From Deltaproteobacteria bacterium (lineage in GTDB: Bacteria; Desulfobacterota; Syntrophobacteria; Syntrophobacterales; Thermodesulforhabdaceae), in NCBI GenBank assembly GCA_019309115.1, contig JAFDGW010000004.1, positions 1 through 64,000 on the forward strand: DNA of 64,000 bases. The letters are read 5' to 3'. The notes beneath the pieces were generated by a model. It searched no databases and was not told the origin of the DNA. It was given only the letters and a program-made list of their open reading frames with translations. A program made the position numbers and the translations under genes. Shown here in pieces: positions 1 through 8,140 of this stretch (the stretch's first letter is position 1; each line of letters opens with the position of its first letter).

Positions 1-30
1 CCCCAAGTCCTTATGGATAGGGGATAGTAA

Positions 31-48
31 GCAGGATTTATATCCTGC
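31..48. other. Perfect hairpin, 7-bp stem
   Basis: The bases GCAGGAT (31-37) and ATCCTGC (42-48) form a perfect 7-bp stem around a TTAT tetraloop. It lies just before the terminator at 60-106. It could be the last helix of an RNA gene or the 3' untranslated part of a transcript entering from the left edge. Too little of the region is visible to name it. Confidence 0.4.
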
Positions 49-59
49 AGGGTGGACGG

Positions 60-106
60 AAATACTACTTCAGATGAATACATTTGAAAACTGAAGTAGT
101 ATTTTT
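60..106 (+). terminator. Rho-independent terminator, likely bidirectional
   Basis: AAATACTACTTCAG (60-73) is perfectly complementary to CTGAAGTAGTATTT (91-104), with a 17-base loop and a short T run on the plus strand. It ends whatever transcript enters from the left. Because it sits directly beyond the stop of the minus-strand SPOR gene, it may also stop that operon, although the T run on that side is only three bases. Confidence 0.75.
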
Positions 107-137
107 ACGAACCTAACAATAGCTACCACAACTATTT

Positions 138-1046
138 TCACTTCGCCCTTATGATTATGGGATGTCCCTCATGCATTTGTTGTTCAATCCGGGATGCGTA
201 TTTCATAGCTTCTTTCTTACTCCCACGAACAGGAACCCTGACCAAATAAAGCTTTCCATATTTCTTGTGATTGATCGTTTGGATAACAACGGGAAATCCC
301 TTTGATACGAGCACCTGCCTGATACTATTTGCATTTGCCGGCTTTGAATACGCCCCCACCTGAACCCAGTAGGATACACTCTGAGTTCTGATTTTGACCC
401 CATGGGAGGTTCTGACAACGTTATCAGAAGGTGCCTTTTTCTTTTCGGGCTGGCTTTGTTTTGAAATTTCTGGTGTTTGGGCGTTTTGCGGAGATAGCAG
501 GGAATACATGCTGTTCTTTCTCGTTGTTTTTTTGGGGATAAGATGAGTAGCTTTTTTCTTTTCATCTTTAGTGGTAGGTAATTCCTCTACCTTCCGGATT
601 TCGCCTTCAACCTCTTTCAGGGCTTCAGAAGCAGCCAGTACCCGCAAAGAGCTTTCTTTACGTTGCTGGACCTTTTTAGCATTTTCCCGGCTTTCGTACA
701 GGTCTGCCCGAGGTGGCTCTGCTGGTGATTCAGATTTATTTTGAAGCTTAGGTTGCTCGGGTTTTGGGGGTTTGCTTTCTTCCGGAATAGCTGCCGTTGT
801 TATTTTGTTCCTAACTATGCTTTTTATTTTCCCGGTAGCGATTACGGGCACCTTTCCAACCACTATTGATCTTTTTTGCTGATCTGCCGGAAGTGTAGAC
901 TTTCGCACTCGATCTTGTCTGAAGGGATAGTGTATCCTAAAGATCAGCATAAACACCACCACTATGGCGATGACCATAGCAACCCAAAGCAATCCTCTGT
1001 ACGGTGTTTTCTCGCTGTTTTTCTTAACGTACAGATCCTTCGTCAT
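138..1046 (-). CDS. SPOR-domain membrane protein
   Basis: A 302-residue bitopic membrane protein that probably binds septal peptidoglycan. A short cytoplasmic N-terminus is followed by one transmembrane helix (about residues 19-38, WVAMVIAIVVVFMLIF), a long Lys/Pro/Glu-rich low-complexity linker (about 60-215) and a C-terminal SPOR domain (about 223-302, starting SYWVQVGAYSKPANA). SPOR domains bind glycan strands lacking stem peptides at division sites, so a role in cell division or envelope remodelling is expected. The architecture is like FtsN or DedD, but I do not claim orthology. It is the last gene of a minus-strand run behind the aminotransferase, 12 bases downstream of its stop. The linker is typical of periplasmic spacers. 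Confidence 0.85.
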   Translation of the reverse strand: MTKDLYVKKNSEKTPYRGLLWVAMVIAIVVVFMLIFRIHYPFRQDRVRKSTLPADQQKRSIVVGKVPVIATGKIKSIVRNKITTAAIPEESKPPKPEQPKLQNKSESPAEPPRADLYESRENAKKVQQRKESSLRVLAASEALKEVEGEIRKVEELPTTKDEKKKATHLIPKKTTRKNSMYSLLSPQNAQTPEISKQSQPEKKKAPSDNVVRTSHGVKIRTQSVSYWVQVGAYSKPANANSIRQVLVSKGFPVVIQTINHKKYGKLYLVRVPVRGSKKEAMKYASRIEQQMHEGHPIIIRAK

Positions 1047-1058
1047 CTCAGCTGTCCT

Positions 1059-2249
1059 TTATAGTGTCTTTGCCTTTTTGAAGGCCTTTCGAAAACCTTC
1101 GGCCGATCGCTCGATCGTTTCATCATCAACACAATAGGCTATCCTGAAGTGTCCAGGGCCTCCAAAACCCGATCCAGGCACGACCAGAACAAGCTCTTCC
1201 TGAAGCATCTGGACGAATTTCACATCGTCGGAAATTGGAGATTTCGGAAAAAGGTAGAAAGCTCCGCCAGGCTTCACGCATTCATAGCCGATTTCCGAAA
1301 GAATTTGCAACAGATGATCCCTCTTTTTCCTGTAAACCTCGGCGTCGATGGAAATTCCCTGAAGACGTGCAACGAGGCGCTGCATAAGTGCCGGGGCATT
1401 TACAAAACCGAGAATACGATTGGCTAGAATTAGAGCACCTATTACCTTCTTTTTTTCGCTCATTTCGGGATTTACAACAATGTAGCCTATGCGTTCTCCG
1501 GGAAGACAAAGATCCTTCGAATACGAAGTTACCACAAAGCTTTCGGAATAAATCTTCAGAATAGAAGGCACTTTTATGCCGTCAAATACGATTCTTCTGT
1601 ATGGTTCATCAGAAATGAGATAAATCGTATGACCCACGGCTTTGCTTTTCTGAGTCAACACATCCGCCAGTTGTTCCAGTTCTGATTGTCCGTAAACCTG
1701 TCCCGTTGGATTGTTAGGCGAGTTTATAAGGACAGCCTTTGTGGAGCTAGTTATGGAGTCCTGTATGGCATCCATGCTGAGGGTAAAATCAGGATTGGTC
1801 GGAACCGATTTGATTACTCCGCCGTGATTGTCAATGTAAAACCCATACTCAACAAAGAAAGGTGCTGGTACAATAACTTCGTCTCCCGGGTTCAGAATTG
1901 CCTTCAAAACAACATTTATTCCACCTGCTGCACCACAGGTCATTATGATTTCCTCTTCCGATAATGCCATACCATGTTCTGATGCGAGATAATTAGCCAC
2001 GGTATGGCGCACTTCTGGATAGCCTGCATTTGGCATGTAACCATGAGATGCCCCAGTGCTTTCCTGTGCGATTCGCACCAGTTCTTCATGAACCTGGGGC
2101 GGTGGGTAAACATTGGGATTTCCAAGGCTGAAATCACAAACCTTATCTGACCCGTAAATCGCTTTGAGCTTAGCCCCTTCTTCGAACATCTTTCTTATCC
2201 AACTGCTCCGTTCCATGAATTCGGCCATTTTACTGGAAATGCTCATCAC
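1059..2249 (-). CDS. Class I/II PLP-dependent aminotransferase
   Basis: A 396-residue fold-type I aminotransferase of the aspartate aminotransferase superfamily. Visible landmarks are the NSPNNPTG loop (residues 176-183), the Asp-Glu-Pro-Tyr cofactor region (ISDEPYR, about 212-218), the Schiff-base lysine K245 in TSYSKDLCLPGER, and the arginine after it (R253). It transfers an amino group between an amino acid and a 2-oxo acid in the cytosol; the substrate cannot be read from sequence. Its ATG overlaps the stop of the upstream radical SAM gene by 4 bases, so the two are probably translationally coupled. Length is normal for the family. Confidence 0.9.
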   Translation of the reverse strand: MMSISSKMAEFMERSSWIRKMFEEGAKLKAIYGSDKVCDFSLGNPNVYPPPQVHEELVRIAQESTGASHGYMPNAGYPEVRHTVANYLASEHGMALSEEEIIMTCGAAGGINVVLKAILNPGDEVIVPAPFFVEYGFYIDNHGGVIKSVPTNPDFTLSMDAIQDSITSSTKAVLINSPNNPTGQVYGQSELEQLADVLTQKSKAVGHTIYLISDEPYRRIVFDGIKVPSILKIYSESFVVTSYSKDLCLPGERIGYIVVNPEMSEKKKVIGALILANRILGFVNAPALMQRLVARLQGISIDAEVYRKKRDHLLQILSEIGYECVKPGGAFYLFPKSPISDDVKFVQMLQEELVLVVPGSGFGGPGHFRIAYCVDDETIERSAEGFRKAFKKAKTL

Positions 2250-3160
2250 GTTTCCTCCACGTTGTCAGATCGAGTCCAAATGTATGGATAAAGTTGCCAG
2301 TGAGTGGTATCAATGCGGTGTAGACCGCAATTCCTGGCGTGTTGCACAACCGTTTCGAATTCTTCCCGCATGAGGGTTCGGTTCAACTCATGCATTGATT
2401 TTGCCTTGTGACATGGTCGATAGTGCCCCATGATGTTTATGTATGTGTTTGTCGATAAGTTTTCCGCAATCCACTCGACGATTTTAACACTTTCTTCCAC
2501 AAAACCTGGCAACACGAGATGTCTCACCAGCAACCCCTTCTGTGCCACGCCTTTTTCGTTCACAGTTAGATCGCCCACTTGTTTGTGCATTTCTTTGATA
2601 GCTCTTTTTGCCACATCGGGATAATCCTGGCAACCACTCAACATTTCAGCTGTACGGGAATCCCAGTATTTGAAATCCGCTAGGTAAATGTCAATATAAC
2701 CTTCCAGGGACCTCAGTGTTTCCACACGCTCGAAACTGCTAGTGTTGTAAACGGTTGGAACAGTAATACCATCCTCACGAAGGCTTTTAATTGCAAATCT
2801 GATGTGAGGTACATAATGGGTCGGCGTAATAAAGTTAAGATTTTCAGCACCTTTTCTTACGAGGTCTTTCAGTATATCGATAAATTCTTGCGTTGAAATT
2901 TCAATGCCTTTACCTTCCCAGCTAATTTCCCAGGTCTGACAGTAAACGCACCTAAGCGTGCAGCAGGCCAAAAATAGCGCTCCTGAACCATTGCTCCCTA
3001 CCAGGCATGCCTCTTCGCCAAAGTGCAACATGGCATCGTTTAGCCTTAAATCTGCCGGTGCCCGACATTTCCCCAATTCCTCCGATGATCTATCTACACA
3101 GCATTCCCAAGGGCAAAGCCTGCATTTTTCGTATTCCGGATAACTAATCAATTCTTGCAT
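2246..3160 (-). CDS. PflA/PflX-like radical SAM protein
   Basis: A 304-residue radical SAM protein resembling the PflX group (COG1313), which is related to pyruvate formate-lyase activating enzymes but has no proven substrate. The SAM-binding cluster motif is CTLRCVYC (CX3CX2C), followed by QTWEIS, as in that family. An N-terminal cysteine set (CRLCPWECCVDR, then GKCRA) could bind a second iron-sulfur centre. A late CHKAKS segment is also typical of the group. No glycyl radical enzyme is encoded nearby, so a pyruvate formate-lyase role is not supported here. It overlaps the aminotransferase start by 4 bases. Confidence 0.8.
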   Translation of the reverse strand: MQELISYPEYEKCRLCPWECCVDRSSEELGKCRAPADLRLNDAMLHFGEEACLVGSNGSGALFLACCTLRCVYCQTWEISWEGKGIEISTQEFIDILKDLVRKGAENLNFITPTHYVPHIRFAIKSLREDGITVPTVYNTSSFERVETLRSLEGYIDIYLADFKYWDSRTAEMLSGCQDYPDVAKRAIKEMHKQVGDLTVNEKGVAQKGLLVRHLVLPGFVEESVKIVEWIAENLSTNTYINIMGHYRPCHKAKSMHELNRTLMREEFETVVQHARNCGLHRIDTTHWQLYPYIWTRSDNVEET

Positions 3161-3293
3161 CCAACTTCGAATACCTCCACGAGTCGCGAGTTGGTAACCC
3201 CTTAAAGAATCGCATATCAGAAGAAGAAATACAAATTTTTCAAAACTTTGTTAGCTCCTTGTAAGGCCAAATGTCAGCAGCGAGAGTACACTT

Positions 3294-4184
3294 TCATGGG
3301 TCCTTGTTAACCGTTACATCGAAAGGAACTCCGTTTTTAAGGCGAACAGCAAGGAAGTAACGATCCCGGTCGACCCGTTTCGTTCCAAACGGGCACTGAT
3401 TTAAGGCTCGCACGGCATAGCCGCGAAAATCAAGGATTTTTTTGTACACATCGGGGTGGACTTCAACGTAGATTCGCCCCCTCTTCTGTCCCCATTTTAT
3501 GGGTTCATAAATGATTTTTACGGGGGTTCCAACCCGCACCTGTGCGAAAAGTTTTGTTATATGCTCAGGATACAGCCGAATACAGCCATGACTTACCAGT
3601 CGGCCTACTCCCCATGGCATGTTAGTGCCGTGTATGCCGTAGCTCGTTCCGGCCAGTTTCATAATGTAAGCTCCCAGAGGGTTGTCCGGTCCTGGAGGTA
3701 TGATACTTCTGCCGTACTTTCCCTGCAGGGACTTTGGTATGTACCATGTGGGATTTGTTCTTTTCTGACCGATGCGGTAGCTACCAAGGGGAGTCTCCCA
3801 CCCTTCATCACCGATACCAACCGGGTAAGTTTGCACCGTGCCAGGCTCAGAGCTGTAAAAATACAATCGAAGTTCTGGGATGTTCAAAACAATGCCTTTT
3901 CTTTCTGCTGATGGAAGAACCCAAAATGATGGAACCATAAGTCTTTTCCCGACCGGCGGAAGCCATACATCCATGTTGGGATACACGAGGGCAAGATCGT
4001 TGTAGCCCAGTCCATACCTTCGAGCAATATCAAGGAGAGTCTCTCCTTTGGTGACCGTATGATAGCTTATTCCACCTATCACAGTGTTTTCGGAGTCGTA
4101 GTAGTACTCAACTGCCCATAGAGTACCAATGCAAACAGCCAGGAGGAAAGTGAAAAAAGACCCGGCAGCATTCAAAAAGCGCAT
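3294..4184 (-). CDS. LysM / L,D-transpeptidase (YkuD)
   Basis: A peptidoglycan L,D-transpeptidase anchored or exported at the inner membrane. The N-terminus MRFLNAAGSFFTFLLAVCIG is a signal or anchor helix, followed by a LysM repeat (YHTVTKGETLLDIARRYGLG) and a YkuD catalytic domain. The latter has the HGTN and SHGCIRL motifs carrying the catalytic His and Cys. Such enzymes cross-link stem peptides or attach lipoproteins to the wall. I placed the start at 4184 because AGCGGAG lies 8 bases upstream of that ATG. The frame stays open to 4265, but the extra residues precede the signal sequence and look non-coding. Only about 110 bases separate it from the divergent CoA transferase. Confidence 0.88.
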   Translation of the reverse strand: MRFLNAAGSFFTFLLAVCIGTLWAVEYYYDSENTVIGGISYHTVTKGETLLDIARRYGLGYNDLALVYPNMDVWLPPVGKRLMVPSFWVLPSAERKGIVLNIPELRLYFYSSEPGTVQTYPVGIGDEGWETPLGSYRIGQKRTNPTWYIPKSLQGKYGRSIIPPGPDNPLGAYIMKLAGTSYGIHGTNMPWGVGRLVSHGCIRLYPEHITKLFAQVRVGTPVKIIYEPIKWGQKRGRIYVEVHPDVYKKILDFRGYAVRALNQCPFGTKRVDRDRYFLAVRLKNGVPFDVTVNKDP

Positions 4185-4297
4185 TATCTTGGCTCCGCTA
4201 TTGATGATAGTTGACACATCATATCCACAATAGTAGGGCTTAAAAACGAAAGCCAATTTACACAAAAAGGAAACGCGAAGTAAGAGGAGGTGGGCAC

Positions 4298-5479
4298 ATG
4301 CTTCCGCTTAAGGGGATCCGAGTTTTGGACCTGTCCCGTCTTTTGCCGGGGCCTTTTTGTTCTATGTTACTGGCTGATTTTGGAGCAGAAGTTATAAAAA
4401 TAGAAGACCCGAAAAAGGGAGACTACATAAGATGGTGGCCTCCCTTGCTGGGTGGTACAAGCGGCTTCCATATTGTGCTGAATCGAAACAAAAAATCGGT
4501 GACCATCAATCTGAAAAGTGATGAAGGCAAAAAGATCTTTCTCGAGCTGGTAAAAAAGGCTGATGTGGTTCTCGAGGGCTTTCGTCCCGGGGCTATGGAC
4601 AGGCTGGGTATAGGATATAGAGTTCTCAAAGAAGTAAACCCAAAGCTTATATATTGCGCCATAACCGGATATGGTCAGCACGGAAAACGAGCGCTACGTG
4701 CCGGGCATGACATCAACTACCTAGCAATGGCTGGAGTATTGTCGTATACAGGAACTGAGGAAGGAACTCCTGTTGTTCCGGGTGTTCAAATAGCAGACAT
4801 AGGAGGTGGTGGGTTGCCGGCGGCTTTCGCGATAGTGCTCGCTCTATGGAATCGCGAAAAAACGGGTAAAGGAGACTTTCTCGACATCTCAATGACCGAC
4901 ATGGCAGTTATGTGGAATTGTTTAAGATGGGGCAAGTTTCTCGCCGACGGCAAGGTGCCGCGTTATGGGGATGACATGCTGAATCACGGCTACGCCTGCT
5001 ATTCTATTTACCGCACAAAAGATGGACGTTACATGTCGCTGGGTGCATTGGAACCTCAATTTTGGGAAAACTTTTGCCGAGCCCTGGGTCGAGAAGACCT
5101 GAACGTTCCGGAATATTTCACGCCAGGAGAGCATCAGAAACGGCTAAAAAAAGAGCTGGAAGAAATATTCATTACTAAAACTCAGAGTGAATGGATCGAA
5201 TTCTTTGCACACGTTGATTGCTGCTGTGAACCCATAAGGAACCTTGATGAGGTCATGAATGATAATGAGTTTCTCACTCGAGGTCTTGTTGTTAAAATGC
5301 TTCACGAAAGCTGGGGGGCTTATATGCAGCTAGGGAACGCAATCCGTTCAACTCAGATGCAACCGTTGATCAGATCACATGCCCCCGAATTGGGAGAACA
5401 CACAGAGGTGATTTTAGAAGAAATCCTAAACCTTACGACTGAGGATATAAAAAAATTGCGAGATGGAGGAATAATTTGA
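4298..5479 (+). CDS. CaiB/BaiF CoA transferase, AMACR-like
   Basis: A 393-residue class III CoA transferase family protein, closest in appearance to alpha-methylacyl-CoA racemases. It opens with LKGIRVLDLSRLLPGPF. It retains the GHDINY block, whose His is the racemase catalytic residue, and the QIADIGGGG block with the matching Asp. Racemases of this type interconvert the 2R and 2S forms of 2-methyl-branched acyl-CoA for beta-oxidation. A formyl-CoA-transferase-like role is less likely because the GHDINY motif is racemase-type. An AGGAGG lies just before the ATG. It overlaps the TrmO gene by 4 bases. Confidence 0.82.
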   Translation: MLPLKGIRVLDLSRLLPGPFCSMLLADFGAEVIKIEDPKKGDYIRWWPPLLGGTSGFHIVLNRNKKSVTINLKSDEGKKIFLELVKKADVVLEGFRPGAMDRLGIGYRVLKEVNPKLIYCAITGYGQHGKRALRAGHDINYLAMAGVLSYTGTEEGTPVVPGVQIADIGGGGLPAAFAIVLALWNREKTGKGDFLDISMTDMAVMWNCLRWGKFLADGKVPRYGDDMLNHGYACYSIYRTKDGRYMSLGALEPQFWENFCRALGREDLNVPEYFTPGEHQKRLKKELEEIFITKTQSEWIEFFAHVDCCCEPIRNLDEVMNDNEFLTRGLVVKMLHESWGAYMQLGNAIRSTQMQPLIRSHAPELGEHTEVILEEILNLTTEDIKKLRDGGII

Positions 5480-5985
5480 TAGTGGAGAAAATCACCTACA
5501 GCCCCATAGGCGTGATCAAATCCCCTTTTGAAGATGTTCGCGACATGCCTATTCAGCCAACAGGAGCCAGACAGGTCATAGGAACTGTTGAAGTTTATCC
5601 GGAATTCAAGGGAGGCTTAGATTCTCTGGAAGGTTTTTCCCATGTCATACTACTTTATCATTTCCACAAAGCCGCATCTTGGAAACCCATGATAACGCCT
5701 TTCCTTGACAACAAACCTCATGGGATTTTTTCCACAAGAGCGCCAGCAAGGCCAAATCCCATAGGACTGTCGGTGGTCAAATTGATGAAGTTGGACAAGG
5801 AGCAAGGCATTCTAACGGTTGAAGGTATTGACGTCTTAAACAAAACTCCGCTGCTAGACATCAAACCGTTCGTACCAGCCTTTGACATACCTGACGAGCC
5901 CATTCGAATCGGTTGGTTAAAAAGTGTCCAGGCTAAAGCCAGGAAACAACGGGCAGATGCCAGATTCCTAGGAAAAGGAGTGTGA
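5476..5985 (+). CDS. trmO: tRNA-methyltransferase TrmO (TsaA/YaeB family)
   Basis: A 169-residue protein of the TrmO family, which N6-methylates threonylcarbamoyl-adenosine-37 of tRNA using SAM. The family signatures are YSPIGVIKSPF at the N-terminus, FSHVILLYHFH, and the STRAPARPNPIGLSVV block. It is shorter than E. coli TrmO, having only the core beta-barrel domain, as is common in anaerobes and archaea. The start is probably TTG at 5476, because GGAGG at 5465-5469 is 6 bases away. A GTG at 5482 is the alternative, with 12-base spacing. It is coupled to the CoA transferase by overlap, though no functional link is evident. Confidence 0.85.
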   Translation: MIVEKITYSPIGVIKSPFEDVRDMPIQPTGARQVIGTVEVYPEFKGGLDSLEGFSHVILLYHFHKAASWKPMITPFLDNKPHGIFSTRAPARPNPIGLSVVKLMKLDKEQGILTVEGIDVLNKTPLLDIKPFVPAFDIPDEPIRIGWLKSVQAKARKQRADARFLGKGV

Positions 5986-5995
5986 AAAACATTTC

Positions 5996-6025
5996 TTGAC
6001 AGCGCGAGAAAAAATTCACTAAAAA
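5996..6025 (+). promoter_or_regulatory. Sigma70-type promoter for the cytochrome c gene
   Basis: A consensus -35 TTGACA (5996-6001) is followed after 18 bases by TAAAAA (6020-6025), or after 17 by CTAAAA. It lies about 60 bases upstream of the cytochrome start and just past the trmO stop. A very similar block (TTTCTTGACAGC, then TTCA and TAAAA) occurs at 27369-27397. Confidence 0.55.
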
Positions 6026-6087
6026 TAGCTGTGTTGGACTTGGGAAAATAAAAGTTGGCTTTTTAGCTGAGAAGAGGGGATCAAATA

Positions 6088-6525
6088 ATGAAGAGATTAG
6101 TTTCCGTACTCGTTGTCTTCACGGTTGTGCTGGCTAGCTGGGTAATACATGTGAGGGCACAAGAAGAGGTTATCATTATAAATTCCAGCCTTTACAAAAA
6201 ACACACAATGCCTTTGGTTAAATTCAACCATCAGGCTCATTTTGACGATTATGGAATAGACTGCCTCGATTGTCACCATATTTATAAGAACGGTGAAAAC
6301 GTGTGGGAGGACGGTGATGAGACCTCTTGTGAGGTATGCCATAATGAACCCACTGTTAAAAACGAAAAACGTCTTCCTCTACCCCAGCAAAAGCTGAATT
6401 TAAAGCTGGCCTTCCACAACAATTGTATTGGTTGTCACCGCAAATATAACCATGAAAACAACACACAAGCAGCTCCTATAACCTGCCAGGGTTGTCACAC
6501 CATAAAAGAAGGGAACAATCAATAG
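6088..6525 (+). CDS. Periplasmic tetraheme cytochrome c3-type protein
   Basis: A 145-residue exported class III cytochrome c. The signal peptide is MKRLVSVLVVFTVVLASWVI with likely cleavage after VRA, near residue 24. Four CXXCH heme sites follow: CLDCH, CEVCH, CIGCH and CQGCH. Extra histidines that can serve as distal ligands are visible, including NHQAHF, CHHIY, AFHNN and NHENN. Four hemes in about 120 mature residues match cytochrome c3, the periplasmic electron shuttle between hydrogenases or formate dehydrogenases and membrane redox complexes in sulfate reducers. It appears monocistronic, with its own promoter upstream. Confidence 0.92.
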   Translation: MKRLVSVLVVFTVVLASWVIHVRAQEEVIIINSSLYKKHTMPLVKFNHQAHFDDYGIDCLDCHHIYKNGENVWEDGDETSCEVCHNEPTVKNEKRLPLPQQKLNLKLAFHNNCIGCHRKYNHENNTQAAPITCQGCHTIKEGNNQ

Positions 6526-6531
6526 GTTGCT

Positions 6532-6561
6532 AGTAGGGGCGCAAGGCCTTGTGCCCCTACT
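6532..6561. repeat. Near-perfect 30-bp palindrome (REP-like)
   Basis: AGTAGGGGC (6532-6540) and GCCCCTACT (6553-6561) flank a CAAGGCCTTG core, giving an almost uninterrupted dyad with one G-T pair. It sits 7 bases after the cytochrome stop. There is no T run, so it is more like a REP-type dispersed palindrome or an mRNA-stabilising stem than a classic terminator. The 120 bases after it, before the carboxylase start, show nothing else clear. Confidence 0.55.
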
Positions 6562-6681
6562 TGTTTGCACTCCTACAGGACGCCATCCGTGTCTATTTGA
6601 GAGACCGTTTGAGCCCCCCGAAAGAATGTGATATGGAATCCTTCCTGTATTCGTGAATCTTCGGAAGACAGGAGAAACATT

Positions 6682-8118
6682 ATGATCGAAAAACTCCTGG
6701 TGGCAAACAGAGGCGAAATAGCCATACGCATAATGAGGTCTGCTCAAGAACTGGGTATCAAAACGGTGGCCGTCTATGAAGAAACAGACAGGTTTGCTAT
6801 GCACATAACGAAAGCCGATGAGGCCGTGTGCATAGGTCCTGGCCCGAGGAAGGATTATTTGGACATAGATCGTATAATACATGCAGCAAAGGAAGTGGGA
6901 GCGGATGCTATACACCCTGGGTATGGCTTTTTATCAGAAAATCCAGAATTTCCCTTGAAATGCCGCGAAGCGGGTTTGATTTTTGTTGGCCCTCCGTCGG
7001 ATATCATTCTCAAGATGGGCAGCAAAGTCACGGCCCGTCAGATTATGGAGAGTGTGGGCATTCCACTTATTCCGGGAACGAAAACTCTGCCTCCGGGTAA
7101 CGAAGGCAATGAGATAGCCCTTGATTTTGCCGAGCGCTACGGGTTCCCTATTATGATCAAAGCTGTTTCGGGCGGAGGAGGTCGAGGCATAAGAGTTGTT
7201 CATTCGAAAGAGCAACTCATACAGGGATTAAAACTGGCTAGATCCGAAGCGAAAGTAGCCTTCGGAAACGAAGAAATCTATTTGGAAAAAGGAATATCCA
7301 GGCCACGACACGTGGAAGTGCAAATACTGGCAGATACTCATGGAAACGTAGTGCACCTTGGTACCCGTAATTGCTCGATTCAGCGGCGTCATCAAAAACT
7401 CATTGAAATCGCTCCGTCTTTTCTTACCCCTCTGGTGGAAGAACGTATATGCGAATCTTCCGTAAAAGCAGCCAAGGTAGCAGGGTATGTAAACGCCGGA
7501 ACTATAGAGTTCCTCGTTGACGAAGATGACAATTTTTACTTCCTCGAAGTTAATACCCGAATTCAGGTAGAACACACGGTAACGGAGATGGTTACGGGGA
7601 TTGACATAGTCCGGGAACAACTTCGCATTGCCGCTGGAGAACCATTGTCCATAAAACAGGAGGACGTATCTGTTAGAGGGTGCGCTATAGAACTTAGAAT
7701 CAACGCCGAGGATCCTAAGCAAAGTTTTATACCATGTCCTGGTGTCATTGAAGTATATCAATCCCCCGGAGGTCACGGAATTCGGCTGGACGGAGCAGTT
7801 TATCAAGGCTACGAAATCCCTAGATTTTACGATTCTCTTATAGTGAAACTTACCGTTTACGGCTTCTCCTGGAACGAGGCCGTTGACCGGCTTCGCAGAG
7901 CTCTCGATGGTTTCAACATTGTCGGTGTCAAAACGACAATACCGTACTACAAAGCCATAGTAGATGATCCCGACTTCAGAAATCGGCAGTTCGATACGAC
8001 CTATATAGATTCTCACCCCGAACTTTTAGACTATCGAGAAGCAGAAGACGAAATGGATAAACTGGCACGATTGATTGCCGAAATAAATGCTTACGGTTAT
8101 AACCCTCACGCACTTTAG
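6682..8118 (+). CDS. Biotin carboxylase subunit (PycA/AccC-type)
   Basis: A 478-residue ATP-grasp biotin carboxylase. It uses ATP and bicarbonate to carboxylate biotin on a carrier protein. Visible are MIEKLLVANRGEIAIRI at the start, the glycine-rich ATP loop SGGGGRGIRVV, QRRHQKLIE, and the late NTRIQVEHTVTEMV block with conserved active-site residues. The C-terminal tail after the core (about residues 450-478) resembles PycA proteins of two-subunit pyruvate carboxylases. I chose ATG 6682 because CAGGAGAAAC precedes it; an upstream ATG at 6628 adds 18 residues with no family match. Its partner is the carboxyltransferase gene 22 bases downstream. Confidence 0.93.
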   Translation: MIEKLLVANRGEIAIRIMRSAQELGIKTVAVYEETDRFAMHITKADEAVCIGPGPRKDYLDIDRIIHAAKEVGADAIHPGYGFLSENPEFPLKCREAGLIFVGPPSDIILKMGSKVTARQIMESVGIPLIPGTKTLPPGNEGNEIALDFAERYGFPIMIKAVSGGGGRGIRVVHSKEQLIQGLKLARSEAKVAFGNEEIYLEKGISRPRHVEVQILADTHGNVVHLGTRNCSIQRRHQKLIEIAPSFLTPLVEERICESSVKAAKVAGYVNAGTIEFLVDEDDNFYFLEVNTRIQVEHTVTEMVTGIDIVREQLRIAAGEPLSIKQEDVSVRGCAIELRINAEDPKQSFIPCPGVIEVYQSPGGHGIRLDGAVYQGYEIPRFYDSLIVKLTVYGFSWNEAVDRLRRALDGFNIVGVKTTIPYYKAIVDDPDFRNRQFDTTYIDSHPELLDYREAEDEMDKLARLIAEINAYGYNPHAL

Positions 8119-8140
8119 CAAAAAACGCAAGGAGACCGTC

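Noticed and set aside
7228-8016. 262-codon minus-strand ORF within the biotin carboxylase
   Set aside because: Antisense to a clear biotin carboxylase; no protein features.
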